A stretch of 64,000 bases of DNA, from positions 2,917,001-2,981,000 of the forward strand of contig NZ_CP137559.1 of NCBI RefSeq assembly GCF_019249725.2, in the 5' to 3' direction. The notes beneath the pieces were generated by a model, which had not been told where the DNA came from, did no database searches, and saw only the letters and a program-made list of their open reading frames with translations. This document shows, in pieces, positions 9,544 to 19,433 of the stretch (the first letter of the stretch is position 1; each line of letters starts with the position of its first letter). The position numbers and the translations under genes are program-made. The stretch comes from Segatella hominis. Its GTDB lineage: Bacteria > Bacteroidota > Bacteroidia > Bacteroidales > Bacteroidaceae.

Positions 9544-11568
9544 ATGAACAAAAAGATATTGACAATCATCCTATTCCTGATAGTTCAGGTAGTAGCATTC
9601 CATTCTCAAGCAGCCATTGGAGACTGGAAAGCCTATATGGCTTATCATGATGTGCAGGAAATAGAACAAGCAGGAAATCTTGTATTTGTACAGGCTTCCA
9701 ATGGTCTCTATGTCTATAATAAGAATGACCAGAGCATCCAAACATTCAGTAAAATAGATTATCTCAGCGATTGCAATATTTCTCATATCGCTTACAATAA
9801 GAGTACCAAGCGGCTTGTTATTATTTATTCTAATGGAAATATTGACCTCATGAACATCAATAATTATGAGGTTACTAATCTCTCTGATTATTACAATACT
9901 TTCACATCCGAAAACAAGACGGTCAATGACATTTACACATACGGCAACTATGCGTACCTTAGTACTGGATTTGGTATAGTAAAACTTAATGTTAGCAAAA
10001 CAGAAATTAGTGATACTTACAATCTTGGATTTAAAGTTGACTGGTGCGAAATTAATGGCAATAAGATTTATGCTTATAGTCAAACTAATGGTAAATACAC
10101 GGCTTTACTTTCAGATAACTTATCGGATAAAAATAAGTGGAATAAGGAAGGAGGTTACAGCGCAAAGGTTGAAGAAGATAAGAGCGAACTGAAACAGTTA
10201 GTTAGCACGTTGAATCCTGGAGGACCAAAGTATAATTACTTTGGCTGCATGCGCTTTACTAATAATCAATTATATACATGCGGAGGTGGTTTCTCTTATA
10301 TAGAATTTTCAAGACCAGGATGCGCACAGGTATTAAAAAATGATACCTGGCAAATCTACGAAGATAATTTAAGCACAAAAACTGGTTATAGATATATAGA
10401 TACAGATAATTTAGACATTGACCCATTAGATCCAAACCATGTATTCGTAAGTGGAAGAACTGGTATTTATGAATTCCAAGATGGAATTTTCTTAAAAAAC
10501 TATACCAATGATAATACAAACAATGTATTGCAAACTGCCAGTACTGTAGGAAATAACAATAAAGATTATGTCATTGTCACCGCATTAAAATACGACAAGG
10601 ATGGTAATCTTTGGGGATTTAACAGTATTAGTCCCTCTACTTCGTTATTTGCCTATACAAAAGACAAAGAATGGGTATCTCATCATAAATCTGAATTTAT
10701 GTATTCTGAGAATAAGTCTCTTGAAAATGTAAACAATATCATAGAAGACAGCCGTCGTCTTCTTTGGTTTGGAAACAATCATTGGGATTTTCCATACCTA
10801 TATTGTTATCAACCATCTACAGATGCTGCAAAATGTTACAAAAAATTCACGAATCAAGATGGAACAGAAGTATCTGTCGGTTACGTAAGAGCTATTGCAG
10901 AAGACAATAAAAACAATATTTGGGTTGGTACTTCAGCAGGTCCTTTAATGCTTGAAGTTTCGCAGATTACGCAAGATTCACCTGTTTTTACACAAGTAAA
11001 AGTACCTCGTAATGATGGAACTAACTATGCAGACTACTTGTTAAGTGGGGTTGATATTACATGTATAGCAATTGACAAAGCCAATAGAAAATGGTTTGGA
11101 ACAAGCGGTAATGGTGTATATCTTATCAGTGATGACAACATACAACAGTTACAGCACTTTACTCGTTCCAATAGTCCCTTATTATCAGACGACATTGAAT
11201 CCATTGCCATTAATACGGAAAGTGGAGAAGTCTATTTTGGTACAAACCTTGGTCTGTGTTCCTATCAAAGCGATGTAAATTCCATCAATGAAGAGATGAA
11301 CAAAGATAATGTTTGGGCATATCCAAATCCTGTTAAACCTGATTATACAGGAGTTATAACCATAATAGGATTGTCGAATAAAGCAGACATTAAAATCGTC
11401 ACCTCTAATGGAGTACTTGTCAATAAAGGCACAAGCAATGGTGGAATCTACCAATGGGATGGAAGAGACCTGAAGGGCAAGATGGTAGCAAGTGGCATCT
11501 ATATGTTAGAAACGGCAACGAGCGATGGAAGCAAAGGTACGGTTTGCAAAATAGCAATCATAAGATAA
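9544..11568 (+). CDS. porZ: type IX secretion system protein PorZ-like (beta-propeller with C-terminal sorting-like domain)
   Basis: 674 residues. Signal peptide (MNKKILTIILFLIVQVVAF..QAAIGDW), then an N-terminal beta-propeller beginning W-x-x-Y-M-A-Y-H-D-V, the recognisable start of PorZ-type proteins, followed by Reg_prop-like blades (NGLYVYNK, LWFGNN, NIWVGTSAGPLML, KWFGTSGNGVYLI, EVYFGTNLGL). The last ~80 residues (VWAYPNPVKPDYTG...IYQWDGRDLKGKMVASGIYML) match the CTD sorting-domain fold found at the end of PorZ and of T9SS cargo. In Porphyromonas gingivalis, PorZ is part of the outer-surface attachment complex and binds anionic LPS. At 674 residues it is shorter than the ~780-residue P. 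gingivalis protein. Its location between glycosyltransferase and acyltransferase genes is suggestive, given that role. Confidence 0.8.
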   Translation: MNKKILTIILFLIVQVVAFHSQAAIGDWKAYMAYHDVQEIEQAGNLVFVQASNGLYVYNKNDQSIQTFSKIDYLSDCNISHIAYNKSTKRLVIIYSNGNIDLMNINNYEVTNLSDYYNTFTSENKTVNDIYTYGNYAYLSTGFGIVKLNVSKTEISDTYNLGFKVDWCEINGNKIYAYSQTNGKYTALLSDNLSDKNKWNKEGGYSAKVEEDKSELKQLVSTLNPGGPKYNYFGCMRFTNNQLYTCGGGFSYIEFSRPGCAQVLKNDTWQIYEDNLSTKTGYRYIDTDNLDIDPLDPNHVFVSGRTGIYEFQDGIFLKNYTNDNTNNVLQTASTVGNNNKDYVIVTALKYDKDGNLWGFNSISPSTSLFAYTKDKEWVSHHKSEFMYSENKSLENVNNIIEDSRRLLWFGNNHWDFPYLYCYQPSTDAAKCYKKFTNQDGTEVSVGYVRAIAEDNKNNIWVGTSAGPLMLEVSQITQDSPVFTQVKVPRNDGTNYADYLLSGVDITCIAIDKANRKWFGTSGNGVYLISDDNIQQLQHFTRSNSPLLSDDIESIAINTESGEVYFGTNLGLCSYQSDVNSINEEMNKDNVWAYPNPVKPDYTGVITIIGLSNKADIKIVTSNGVLVNKGTSNGGIYQWDGRDLKGKMVASGIYMLETATSDGSKGTVCKIAIIR

Positions 11569-11570
11569 TC

Positions 11571-12536
11571 ATGCAGAGAAAAGTTTGGATAGACAATTTA
11601 AGAGGATTCTGTATGCTCGCTATTTTACTGGATCATACAGAAATATACTATACAGGAGAAAACGTCATTGACTACAATCTATATGTAGCCAACGTACTCA
11701 TTGTATTTTTCATTTTGTCTGGATATCTCATGTATAAGGCAACTTTCAATATAAAGCATAAATTGCATTCCATCTTTAGAACTCTTTTCATTCCATACAT
11801 CGTCTTTACCACAGCTATGTATATTCCAAAGAATATCATCCATAGTAAAGGAATTGATTTTATAGAAATGGGAAAAAACATACTGATGGGGCAAGCCTCA
11901 TGGTTTATTGCAGCTTTGATCATAGCAGAATTGATATTTTTAATAGGAATATGGATAAGCAAGGGAAAAAATATGCCATTAGCAATAATGGGAGTCCTCG
12001 GTTTCGGCCTATCAATTTACTTATCCTCTAAAAATCAAACTTATTTTTGGCAATTAGACAATGCCCTACAAGCATTACTCTTCCTTTATATAGGATATCT
12101 TTACCATCAATATGAATCCATTTTTAATACCATCAACAAGATGCCATATACATTATTATTATTCCTATTATTAATAGGTATAAAAATATATGAATACCAC
12201 ATCCAAATGGATATGTTGATATGGCATATTCATATCACTAATTATCCTATCTTTCTCATTGATAGCATGATCTTTAGTCTAATGACTATACAATTATTCC
12301 AAACTTTACCGCCCATCAAGTGGCTCAGTTGGATAGGAAGGCATTCCATTGTATATTATTTCCTTTGTGGAGGAATACCATTAATAACCAGTAAACTCTT
12401 ACATTACATAGGATTAAACTATGGCGGGAATTATCTCTATATCTTGCTGGCTTTTTCTTGTGTTTGTATAATAACTACTCTTATCACTTATTTCATTTAT
12501 AAATATATACCATCAATTACTGGAAAATATGAATAA
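11571..12536 (+). CDS. membrane acyltransferase, Acyl_transf_3 family
   Basis: 321 residues. I chose the ATG at 11571 (MQRKVWIDNLRGFCML): it starts 2 nt after the porZ stop and begins with the family signature; the longer frame would overlap porZ. The protein has about ten hydrophobic helices and the catalytic-type motif LRGFCMLAILLDH (R and H conserved), later WFIAALI and WLSWIGRHSIVYYF. These integral membrane enzymes O-acylate (often O-acetylate) sugars of surface polysaccharides or LPS. The stop overlaps the next ATG by 8 nt, so it is co-transcribed with the two polytopic genes downstream. Confidence 0.85.
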   Translation: MQRKVWIDNLRGFCMLAILLDHTEIYYTGENVIDYNLYVANVLIVFFILSGYLMYKATFNIKHKLHSIFRTLFIPYIVFTTAMYIPKNIIHSKGIDFIEMGKNILMGQASWFIAALIIAELIFLIGIWISKGKNMPLAIMGVLGFGLSIYLSSKNQTYFWQLDNALQALLFLYIGYLYHQYESIFNTINKMPYTLLLFLLLIGIKIYEYHIQMDMLIWHIHITNYPIFLIDSMIFSLMTIQLFQTLPPIKWLSWIGRHSIVYYFLCGGIPLITSKLLHYIGLNYGGNYLYILLAFSCVCIITTLITYFIYKYIPSITGKYE

Positions 12537-13983
12537 AATTATAAAATTAAGTCCATGGGCTTTATTGGCAATTATATCATTTATAGTGATATTTGCTTGT
12601 TCATTTTATGCACATACAAATTATCGGGTATTTGCTTACGACCAAGATATATTTTATGTAATTGGCAGAAATTGGGCAGAAGGAAAACTCCCATATGTAA
12701 CAGCATGGGACAGTAAAGGACCTTTTATTTTTTTCTTCAATATGTTAGGCTACCTTATAACTAAGAGTGATATTGGAGTAGTTCTTTTGGAATCTATCAA
12801 TTTCACATTAGTTTCATGGTGCAGCTACTTTTTATTAAGCAAATATTGTTCTAAAAAAACATCATTTATATATACCTTGTTTTTCATCGCAAGCCATATA
12901 ATCATCAATAGTGGTGGAGACCAGGTAGGAGATAGTAATCTATTACTTTCTGTCATTTCCATATTTCTGGTTTATAACTGGAGCAGAAAATATCAAGACG
13001 GTATAATAGAGCATCCATGGAAGTACACTTTTATTTATGGTTTATTCTTTGCATCATGCCTACTTTCTCGCCTAACAAATGCCGTAGCCATTTGCGCAAG
13101 TATTCTTGCTATAGTTAGCATATTAGTTTATCATAAAAAATGGAATAACTTAATAAAAAATAGCATAGCCTTTATTGCAGGATGTTGTACTTTTGCACTT
13201 CCTTTTATTATTTACTTCAACATACATAACGCATTATCAGACATGTGGTATGCCACATTTCTGTATAATATAGAGTATGCTATGCACTCTCAACCATTTG
13301 CAATAACAGAAACACATTTCCCTCTCATATATTTTATCTTCTACAATATATCCATTCTATCAGTTTTATTATCAGCCATTATAGCTATCATCTGTAATGC
13401 AAGAAAAAAAACAGCTTATATTTGGGGATTTATAGCAATCTGTACTATAGGTTGGATTATCAAGAGCTATGCAAATGCGAATTATACTATTTCATTTTTA
13501 CCTATTCTGTTTGTAGCTTTCATTGAGTTATCCACACTATATAAAACAGACAAAAAGAAACAGTACCTTGCCGGTATATACATGATAAGTATAGTTATCC
13601 TCATAGGAACAAGTAATTATATACGAACAACTCTGTACTACGAATCTATTGCCAGAGAAATGAGAAAAGATGCACAATATCAAATAGACATGATAAATGA
13701 CATTCCTAAAGAAGATTCCTTTATTATCTATAATGGATTGCCATATGTATTTGCCACCCAAAATATCCGCCCTTATTATCCATATTGGATATGCCAAGAT
13801 TGGGCTATAGATAACGGAATGTCCTTACGTTCCAAAGTAAGAGATTGTTATGCTAAAGGGGATGTCAAATGGATTATCGCTTATGATTATGAGCACAGCC
13901 ATATCAAAGACATTCTACTTGACAGATATTCTATTTCTAAAAAAGACAAAAAAAATAAACTTACATTATTCAAATTAAAATGA
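12529..13983 (+). CDS. polytopic GT-C-like membrane protein (glycosyltransferase family 39-like)
   Basis: 484 residues with about ten transmembrane helices. After the first helix comes a periplasmic loop with acidic motif YDQDIFYVIGRNWAEGK and then WDSKGPFIFFFN, matching the D/E-containing first loop plus D-x-K-x-P motif of ArnT/PMT-like enzymes, which use polyprenyl-phosphate sugars as donors on the outer face of the inner membrane. The C-terminal soluble part (NGLPYVFATQNIRPYYPYWICQDW) is typical of this group. ATGA overlap with the next gene indicates translational coupling. The acceptor is unknown; LPS or O-antigen modification is the likely role. Confidence 0.75.
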   Translation: MNKIIKLSPWALLAIISFIVIFACSFYAHTNYRVFAYDQDIFYVIGRNWAEGKLPYVTAWDSKGPFIFFFNMLGYLITKSDIGVVLLESINFTLVSWCSYFLLSKYCSKKTSFIYTLFFIASHIIINSGGDQVGDSNLLLSVISIFLVYNWSRKYQDGIIEHPWKYTFIYGLFFASCLLSRLTNAVAICASILAIVSILVYHKKWNNLIKNSIAFIAGCCTFALPFIIYFNIHNALSDMWYATFLYNIEYAMHSQPFAITETHFPLIYFIFYNISILSVLLSAIIAIICNARKKTAYIWGFIAICTIGWIIKSYANANYTISFLPILFVAFIELSTLYKTDKKKQYLAGIYMISIVILIGTSNYIRTTLYYESIAREMRKDAQYQIDMINDIPKEDSFIIYNGLPYVFATQNIRPYYPYWICQDWAIDNGMSLRSKVRDCYAKGDVKWIIAYDYEHSHIKDILLDRYSISKKDKKNKLTLFKLK

Positions 13984-15203
13984 GTAATCTAAACAAACTT
14001 TTGAATAGCAATAAAATTCTAAAAACATGGTGTACTATTTATGCCATGTTTTTAGTCATAAATATAGGTATCTCCTTATTCAATAAGGAATATTTACATA
14101 GTACTTGCTTTGCAGATTTGTTTATCAATTATCAAGGAGGTTTTGTACGACGAGGACTACTTGGTGAATTTTTACTATACTGCTATCATAAAAACGTAAA
14201 TCCATATACAGTAGCCATCAGTTTATCATTTATATCTTATGGAGTTGTCACCATATATATGTTGTACCAATTCCATAAGAGACAATATAATATAGGACTT
14301 CTCTCTATCACATTTCTATTAGGTGGATTTGGTGCAAATGGTTTTGAGTATTACAGAAGAGACTTCATCATCATAGTCATTTTTTGGGCAGTAATGCTTC
14401 TTTGGAAGAAGATAAAGCTATGGAAATGGCTTATCATTGGTAATATTCTTTTTGCCTTGACCATCCTATGTTATGAACCATTTATTTTCTTCGGAATACC
14501 TTTTGCAGTATTACTCACTCACTTAAAATCCAAAAACTGGTTAAAATCCATCAGTTCTTGGATTCCATCATACATTACATTTTTTATGACATGTCTCTAT
14601 TCTGGAGGACAACATGTCTATGATGCTATATGGATGTCAACTAAAGGCTTCTTAGAAGAACCCGGTGTTATGAGCTTTCTGTTGGATAAAAGTACAGATG
14701 TCATGCTTTTCCATTTACATATCAACTTTCTAAATGGAGCATCCTCTACACCTTCTTTTTTAGTCAATATAATTGTGATGAGTTGTATGATTTACTTTTG
14801 TGTCAATGCTACAGCTATATATAGTCAAGATGCAAAAGTTAGACATCAACGCCCACACCTATTGCTTCTTTTAGCATTTAGTATGATCTATCTGGCACCT
14901 ATGTTTACAGTACTTTCCATTGATTATGCACGCACATTCACATATGCAGCCATCAGTTCTTATATCATTTTCTTTACTCTCAAAGAAGAAGAACTTCTAT
15001 CAATATTCCCTAAAAAAGCCTATTACATAAGCAATAAGATACTAAGTACTTGCGATAAATATATCAAACCCACCAAAGGGAAAATACTATTTATCATGAT
15101 GTTCGTCGGATTATCTCAATGCACAGGTATGGGATTTGTAGAGTCTGTAAAATCCGGACAAATCGGAACTATCCTACGAATTATCTTCCATCATTTCCTC
15201 TAA
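13980..15203 (+). CDS. polytopic membrane protein of polysaccharide cluster, unassigned
   Basis: 407 residues, about ten hydrophobic helices. A conserved-looking first loop, FINYQGGFVRRGLLGEFL, and the later NGFEYYRRDFI recur in membrane proteins of bacterial glycan clusters whose activity is unknown; the overall layout suggests a GT-C-type transferase or polymerase-like protein, but I cannot name the family. The ATG overlaps the preceding stop by 4 nt (ATGA). Its TAA shares bases with the TAG of the convergent methyltransferase gene (15200-15203), so the two genes end back to back with no space for a terminator. Confidence 0.6.
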   Translation: MSNLNKLLNSNKILKTWCTIYAMFLVINIGISLFNKEYLHSTCFADLFINYQGGFVRRGLLGEFLLYCYHKNVNPYTVAISLSFISYGVVTIYMLYQFHKRQYNIGLLSITFLLGGFGANGFEYYRRDFIIIVIFWAVMLLWKKIKLWKWLIIGNILFALTILCYEPFIFFGIPFAVLLTHLKSKNWLKSISSWIPSYITFFMTCLYSGGQHVYDAIWMSTKGFLEEPGVMSFLLDKSTDVMLFHLHINFLNGASSTPSFLVNIIVMSCMIYFCVNATAIYSQDAKVRHQRPHLLLLLAFSMIYLAPMFTVLSIDYARTFTYAAISSYIIFFTLKEEELLSIFPKKAYYISNKILSTCDKYIKPTKGKILFIMMFVGLSQCTGMGFVESVKSGQIGTILRIIFHHFL

Positions 15204-16126
15204 GCTTGTTTAATCAAATGCTTTACTTTCATTTTTAAACTCCAAGGAAGCATTTGGGCAAAAAACTGAATTGTATCAAATATTCTAAAACTGATACTAT
15301 TTCTTATGCTCTTAAGCAAGGAAGTATTATTATATTGGAACTGCAGGAGAACTTGACAAAGTTCTCCTTTATCTTTCTTGTCATCCACATAAGTTTGTAA
15401 TTGAAGAGGAAGTTCATTTTGCCCAGTTTTTTTTCTGATAATAGCAATAATATGTCCATTATCCATTCTTTTCGTCTCTACAGAGGCAAAGCCATCCAAC
15501 AACTCAGTCACATTGATATGATGATCTTTATTCCAAATATAGAGTTCTCCATTACGTTCATCCACATTATACTGATGGAATCCTTTATATTTCTCCATTT
15601 CCGCTTCATTAGGATGATGATTCAGATAAAGAATACCGCCCTCACGCAAAGAAATCAAAGACTCTATGATTCCCTTGACAGGAGCTGAAGAATGATCCAG
15701 CGCATTCTGTATGGTAATCAATGAAGCATCATGATTCTGAATAAACGCTGAAAGATATTCAGACATACCAAACTCTATCTGCGGTAATTGTCTTTTACTT
15801 TTCTTTAATATATGATTGAAATGAAAAGCAAGAGGATCAACATAATGTATGTCTAATGGAATAAGTTGACCATTTTTCTCTATTTTATCGCCAATAGCAT
15901 AACTCATTCCGCACCCCACATCATACACTTTAGGTTGCTCAAAATTCAAGAGAAAATCATTCGCATCAAAACCTTCCAATTCTATCTTTGAATCATAGTT
16001 AGCCCATCCCATCATTCCTCGAAATGTATGAGACCATCTATATACATTATTCCAAAATGCTATTTCGTATGATATTCCATCAAGCCACTTTCCAGAGATG
16101 ACCGTTTGATTACTATTGATTTCCAT
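15200..16126 (-). CDS. class I SAM-dependent methyltransferase
   Basis: 308 residues. SAM-binding motif I is seen as VYDVGCGMSYAIGD (~residues 67-80), with an acidic post-I strand (YVDPLAFHF) and motif IV-like SLITIQNALDHSSAP. Motif VI-like GGILYLNHHPNEAE follows. The C-terminal ~80 residues are Lys/Gln-rich and helical and may contact a glycan or membrane. It is soluble. It is the only minus-strand gene of the cluster; it converges with the preceding gene (4-nt overlap of stops) and diverges from the glycosyltransferase at 16241. A polysaccharide or sugar methylation role is inferred from context only. Confidence 0.75.
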   Translation of the reverse strand: MEINSNQTVISGKWLDGISYEIAFWNNVYRWSHTFRGMMGWANYDSKIELEGFDANDFLLNFEQPKVYDVGCGMSYAIGDKIEKNGQLIPLDIHYVDPLAFHFNHILKKSKRQLPQIEFGMSEYLSAFIQNHDASLITIQNALDHSSAPVKGIIESLISLREGGILYLNHHPNEAEMEKYKGFHQYNVDERNGELYIWNKDHHINVTELLDGFASVETKRMDNGHIIAIIRKKTGQNELPLQLQTYVDDKKDKGELCQVLLQFQYNNTSLLKSIRNSISFRIFDTIQFFAQMLPWSLKMKVKHLIKQA

Positions 16127-16227
16127 TCTATCTTGCTTAAAAAGTTTTTAGACTGCAAAGATAACTCTTTTTATTTTTTTACTTAAACAAAATTGCAGAA
16201 AAATATCTATATATCAATTATTATTTG

Positions 16228-16235
16228 TATTTTTG
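16228..16235 (+). promoter_or_regulatory. -7 promoter element directly before the second glycosyltransferase block
   Basis: TATTTTTG at 16228-16235; the ATG follows at 16241, so a transcript would be leaderless. I found no matching TTTG 19-21 nt upstream, so only half the promoter is supported. Confidence 0.4.
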
Positions 16236-16240
16236 CATCT

Positions 16241-17233
16241 ATGAAGTTGAGTATCATCATACCTGTTTATAAAACCCAAGATACTCTGGACAGATGTTTA
16301 CAGAGTGTTTTACAGCAATCATTCACCGACTATGAGATTATTCTCGTAGATGATGAATCTCCTGATGACTGCCCTAAACTTTGTAATGAATATGCACAGA
16401 AAGATGAAAAAATACAAGTTTTTCATAAGAAAAATGGAGGTTTGAGTGATGCTCGAAATTTTGGAATAAGACAAGCAAAGGGTGAATATATCACCTTTAT
16501 TGATAGTGATGATGCCATTGCTCCCAACACGCTTCAACATATCACGGATGAATTGGCAGCTTATCCACAGGTAGATATTCTCGAATATCCTATATTGGAA
16601 AGGGTTGGAAACAAACATAAGGAGCATCTGCTCACGTTCGCACCTAAAGTATATCAAAATCCTATTGATTATTGGCTTGCAGAACGTACATATTTGCACA
16701 CCTACGCTTGCAACAAAGTTTTTAAACGTAATTTATTTGAAAAAGTTTTATTTCCCCAAGGAAAAACTTTTGAGGATGTCCTAACTATACCCAAACTAAT
16801 AGGAATAGTTCCCTTCCATAACAATGAATACGTAAAACCTGTTATTCGGATTACCGATAAAGGACAATACTTATATTATTGGAACAGTAACAGCATTACA
16901 GCTAAAGCAAAAAGCTACGATTTCCAGTGTTTATACGAAGGACATAATAGAACTTTGTTATATGTATTTGAAAAAATAGCAGACAACAAAGATCTAATTA
17001 TCAAATACCAATATCCCATACAAGAGTTTATGGTTCAAATACTGAATATGCTCTTATATATCTACGAGCTATCAGGCAAATATGAAGATAATCCACCAAT
17101 TATCCACTATGTTGAAAAACTTGGTAAAGTGGTGAAAATCAAAGATTTAAAACTCAGATTATTAAACTTATTAGGTTATCATAACTTATGCAGACTCAAC
17201 AGAATTATACACAGAATTTACAGGCACCGATAG
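16241..17233 (+). CDS. family 2 glycosyltransferase
   Basis: 330 residues starting MKLSIIIPVYK at 16241; an upstream extension of 16 codons is hydrophobic and overlaps the promoter, so I rejected it. GT-A motifs: SIIIPVYKTQDTL, VDDESPDDC, GGLSDARN and the metal-binding DXD as FIDSDDAIA (~residues 85-93). The acceptor-side EDV motif appears as TFEDVLTIPKL. The C-terminal ~80 residues are basic and helical, suggesting membrane association. The 3' end overlaps the next glycosyltransferase by 46 nt. Acts in assembly of a surface glycan; donor and acceptor cannot be told. Confidence 0.88.
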   Translation: MKLSIIIPVYKTQDTLDRCLQSVLQQSFTDYEIILVDDESPDDCPKLCNEYAQKDEKIQVFHKKNGGLSDARNFGIRQAKGEYITFIDSDDAIAPNTLQHITDELAAYPQVDILEYPILERVGNKHKEHLLTFAPKVYQNPIDYWLAERTYLHTYACNKVFKRNLFEKVLFPQGKTFEDVLTIPKLIGIVPFHNNEYVKPVIRITDKGQYLYYWNSNSITAKAKSYDFQCLYEGHNRTLLYVFEKIADNKDLIIKYQYPIQEFMVQILNMLLYIYELSGKYEDNPPIIHYVEKLGKVVKIKDLKLRLLNLLGYHNLCRLNRIIHRIYRHR

Positions 17234-18168
17234 TAAGTTTCATCGTTACTACTTACAATCTGCCTATCGATTATATCAAGGAATGCCTCGACAGTATCCT
17301 ACAACTCTCCCTGAATCCTAAAGAGAGAGAAATTATTCTCATTGACGATGGTAGCGATATCTGTCCTTTGAATGATTTGGCGGAATATCTGCCAAATATC
17401 ATCTACCTGCGCCAACCTAACCAGGGCGTAAGCGTAGCACGCAACTATGGTATGAAAATCGCTACTGGCAAGTATATCCAGTTTATTGATGGTGATGATT
17501 ATATCCGCCAAGCAGCTTATGAGCACTGTCTGGATATCGTGAGATACCATCAGCCAGATATCGTTACATTCAATTACTGCAAAAATAATAAAGATATAGA
17601 GCCTTCATACGAATTACCGACACCTGTTAATGGTACAGATTTTCTTAACAATAACAACCTCCATGGTGCTGCATGGTCGTATATTTTCCGCCACAGTATC
17701 GTTGGAAGCCTGCAGTTTACTCCAGGTATCGTTTATGGAGAAGATGAGGAATTTACTCCTCAACTCTTCTTGCGTGCAGAAAGGATTTTCAAGATCAATA
17801 CTGAGGCTTATTTCTATAGAGACAACAAAAATTCGGTAAGCCATCAATATCATAAGGAGAAAATTCAGCTGCGTATGGACAATAGCATGGAAGTCCTTTT
17901 ACATCTTCAGCAACTGTTGGACAAGATACCTGTAGCTGAGCGCCAGGCCCTAAACCGCCGTATTGCACAACTCACGATGGACTATCTGTATAATAATATC
18001 CGTCTGAACCATTCTCTGATCAGTTTAAATAAATGTATCAAGCAGCTGAGATCACATGGACTATATCCGCTTCCTGACAAGGATTATACCAAGAAATATA
18101 CGATGTTCAGAAAAGCTATCAGTACTTACCTGGGAAGAATCGGCCTTTTACTTTTCATTAAGAAATAA
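17188..18168 (+). CDS. family 2 glycosyltransferase
   Basis: 326 residues. The start at 17188 overlaps the previous gene by 46 nt, but no later Met precedes the first conserved strand IVSFIVTTYNLP, so this start is retained. Motifs: IDDGSD, NQGVSVARNYGM, and DXD as FIDGDDYIR (~residues 95-103), plus YGEDEEFTPQLF as the ED catalytic region. It is a paralogue of the preceding enzyme and is translationally coupled to it; consecutive GT2 enzymes usually add successive sugars of one repeat unit. Confidence 0.88.
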   Translation: MQTQQNYTQNLQAPIVSFIVTTYNLPIDYIKECLDSILQLSLNPKEREIILIDDGSDICPLNDLAEYLPNIIYLRQPNQGVSVARNYGMKIATGKYIQFIDGDDYIRQAAYEHCLDIVRYHQPDIVTFNYCKNNKDIEPSYELPTPVNGTDFLNNNNLHGAAWSYIFRHSIVGSLQFTPGIVYGEDEEFTPQLFLRAERIFKINTEAYFYRDNKNSVSHQYHKEKIQLRMDNSMEVLLHLQQLLDKIPVAERQALNRRIAQLTMDYLYNNIRLNHSLISLNKCIKQLRSHGLYPLPDKDYTKKYTMFRKAISTYLGRIGLLLFIKK

Positions 18169-18245
18169 ACAAGTTTTCTACTTATCATAATAAAAGTGCC
18201 CATTTTTTTAATATTTTAGACAAAACTGATTAGTTGATCGAAAAA

Positions 18246-19361
18246 ATGAAAATTCTACTTTTAGGCGAATATAGCAATGTTCATGCCACGCTTGCCGAAG
18301 GACTTCGCAAGTTGGGGCATCAGGTCACCGTTTTGTCGAACGGTGACTTTTGGAAAAATTATCCACGAGATATCAACCTGGTAAGAAAGCCGGGAAAGCT
18401 TGGCGGAATGCTTTATTTGGCCAAGTTATTAACAAATGTGCATAAACTACGTGGATATGACATTGTACAACTCATCAATCCAATGTTTTTAGAATTAAAA
18501 GCAGAACGCATCTTCCCTATCTACCGCTATTTACGCCGACATAATAAAAAGATAATACTGGGTGGATTTGGCATGGATTATTATTGGGTAAATGTATGTT
18601 GTAAAGATAAACCTCTGAGATACAGCGACTTCAATATCGGTGATGAATTACGGACCAATGCTGATGCGCTGAAAGAAAGAAAAGACTGGCTTGGAACGGA
18701 AAAGGAACGTCTCAACAAGATGATAGCGGAAGATTGTGATGGAATCGTAACTGGACTCTATGAATACTGGGCATGTTATCAACCAAGTTTTCCACAGAAA
18801 ACTACATTTATCCCCTTTCCTATCCATACTTATCCACAATATTCCAACATTTCTGATGACATCCCTAAAAAGATAAAACTATTCATCGGTATCAGCAAAA
18901 GCAGAAGCGAATATAAAGGCACAGACATCATGCTCAAGGCTGCACAGACCATTGCTCAGAAATATCCCGATCAGGTAGAACTTCGTGTGGCGGAAGGTGT
19001 ACCATTTGCTGAATATGTAGAAATGATGAATGGCAGCGATGCTATCCTCGACCAGCTCTACAGTTATACTCCAAGTATGAATCCGCTGGAAGCCATGGCA
19101 AGGGGGATTATCTGCATCGGTGGTGGTGAGCCTGAAAATTACGAGATTATACACGAGGAACATTTACGTCCTATTATCAATGTGCTTCCCTATTACGAAA
19201 GCGTATATCAGGCACTGGAACATCTTGTATTGCATCCAGAACTCATTCCTTTGCTCAAGCGGCAAAGCATTGAATACATCAGCAAGCATCACGACTATAT
19301 CAAGGTTGCTAAAAGATACGAGGATTTCTATCAGGAAAAGTCACCTTGGCGAACTAATTGA
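18246..19361 (+). CDS. GT-B fold glycosyltransferase (GT4-like)
   Basis: 371 residues. ATG at 18246 (MKILLLGEYSNVHATL) is preferred over an in-frame TTG 12 nt upstream. The N-domain has a nucleotide-binding G-x-x-S-N-x-x-A-x-L pattern; the C-domain contains FIGISKSRSEYKGTDIMLKAA and a donor-binding acidic region LYSYTPSMNPLEAMARG (P-x-x-x-E-A-M-A-x-G), typical of GT4-like retaining enzymes. About 80 nt separate it from the previous GT2. It is the last gene of the glycan cluster; the IS3 element begins 18 nt after its stop, so any further original genes may have been displaced. Confidence 0.83.
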   Translation: MKILLLGEYSNVHATLAEGLRKLGHQVTVLSNGDFWKNYPRDINLVRKPGKLGGMLYLAKLLTNVHKLRGYDIVQLINPMFLELKAERIFPIYRYLRRHNKKIILGGFGMDYYWVNVCCKDKPLRYSDFNIGDELRTNADALKERKDWLGTEKERLNKMIAEDCDGIVTGLYEYWACYQPSFPQKTTFIPFPIHTYPQYSNISDDIPKKIKLFIGISKSRSEYKGTDIMLKAAQTIAQKYPDQVELRVAEGVPFAEYVEMMNGSDAILDQLYSYTPSMNPLEAMARGIICIGGGEPENYEIIHEEHLRPIINVLPYYESVYQALEHLVLHPELIPLLKRQSIEYISKHHDYIKVAKRYEDFYQEKSPWRTN

Positions 19362-19433
19362 CATAACAGAATATTGCCCTGTCTTGTCCTAGAAAAAGTT
19401 GACACAGTATAAATCAACTTAAAAATAACAAAT

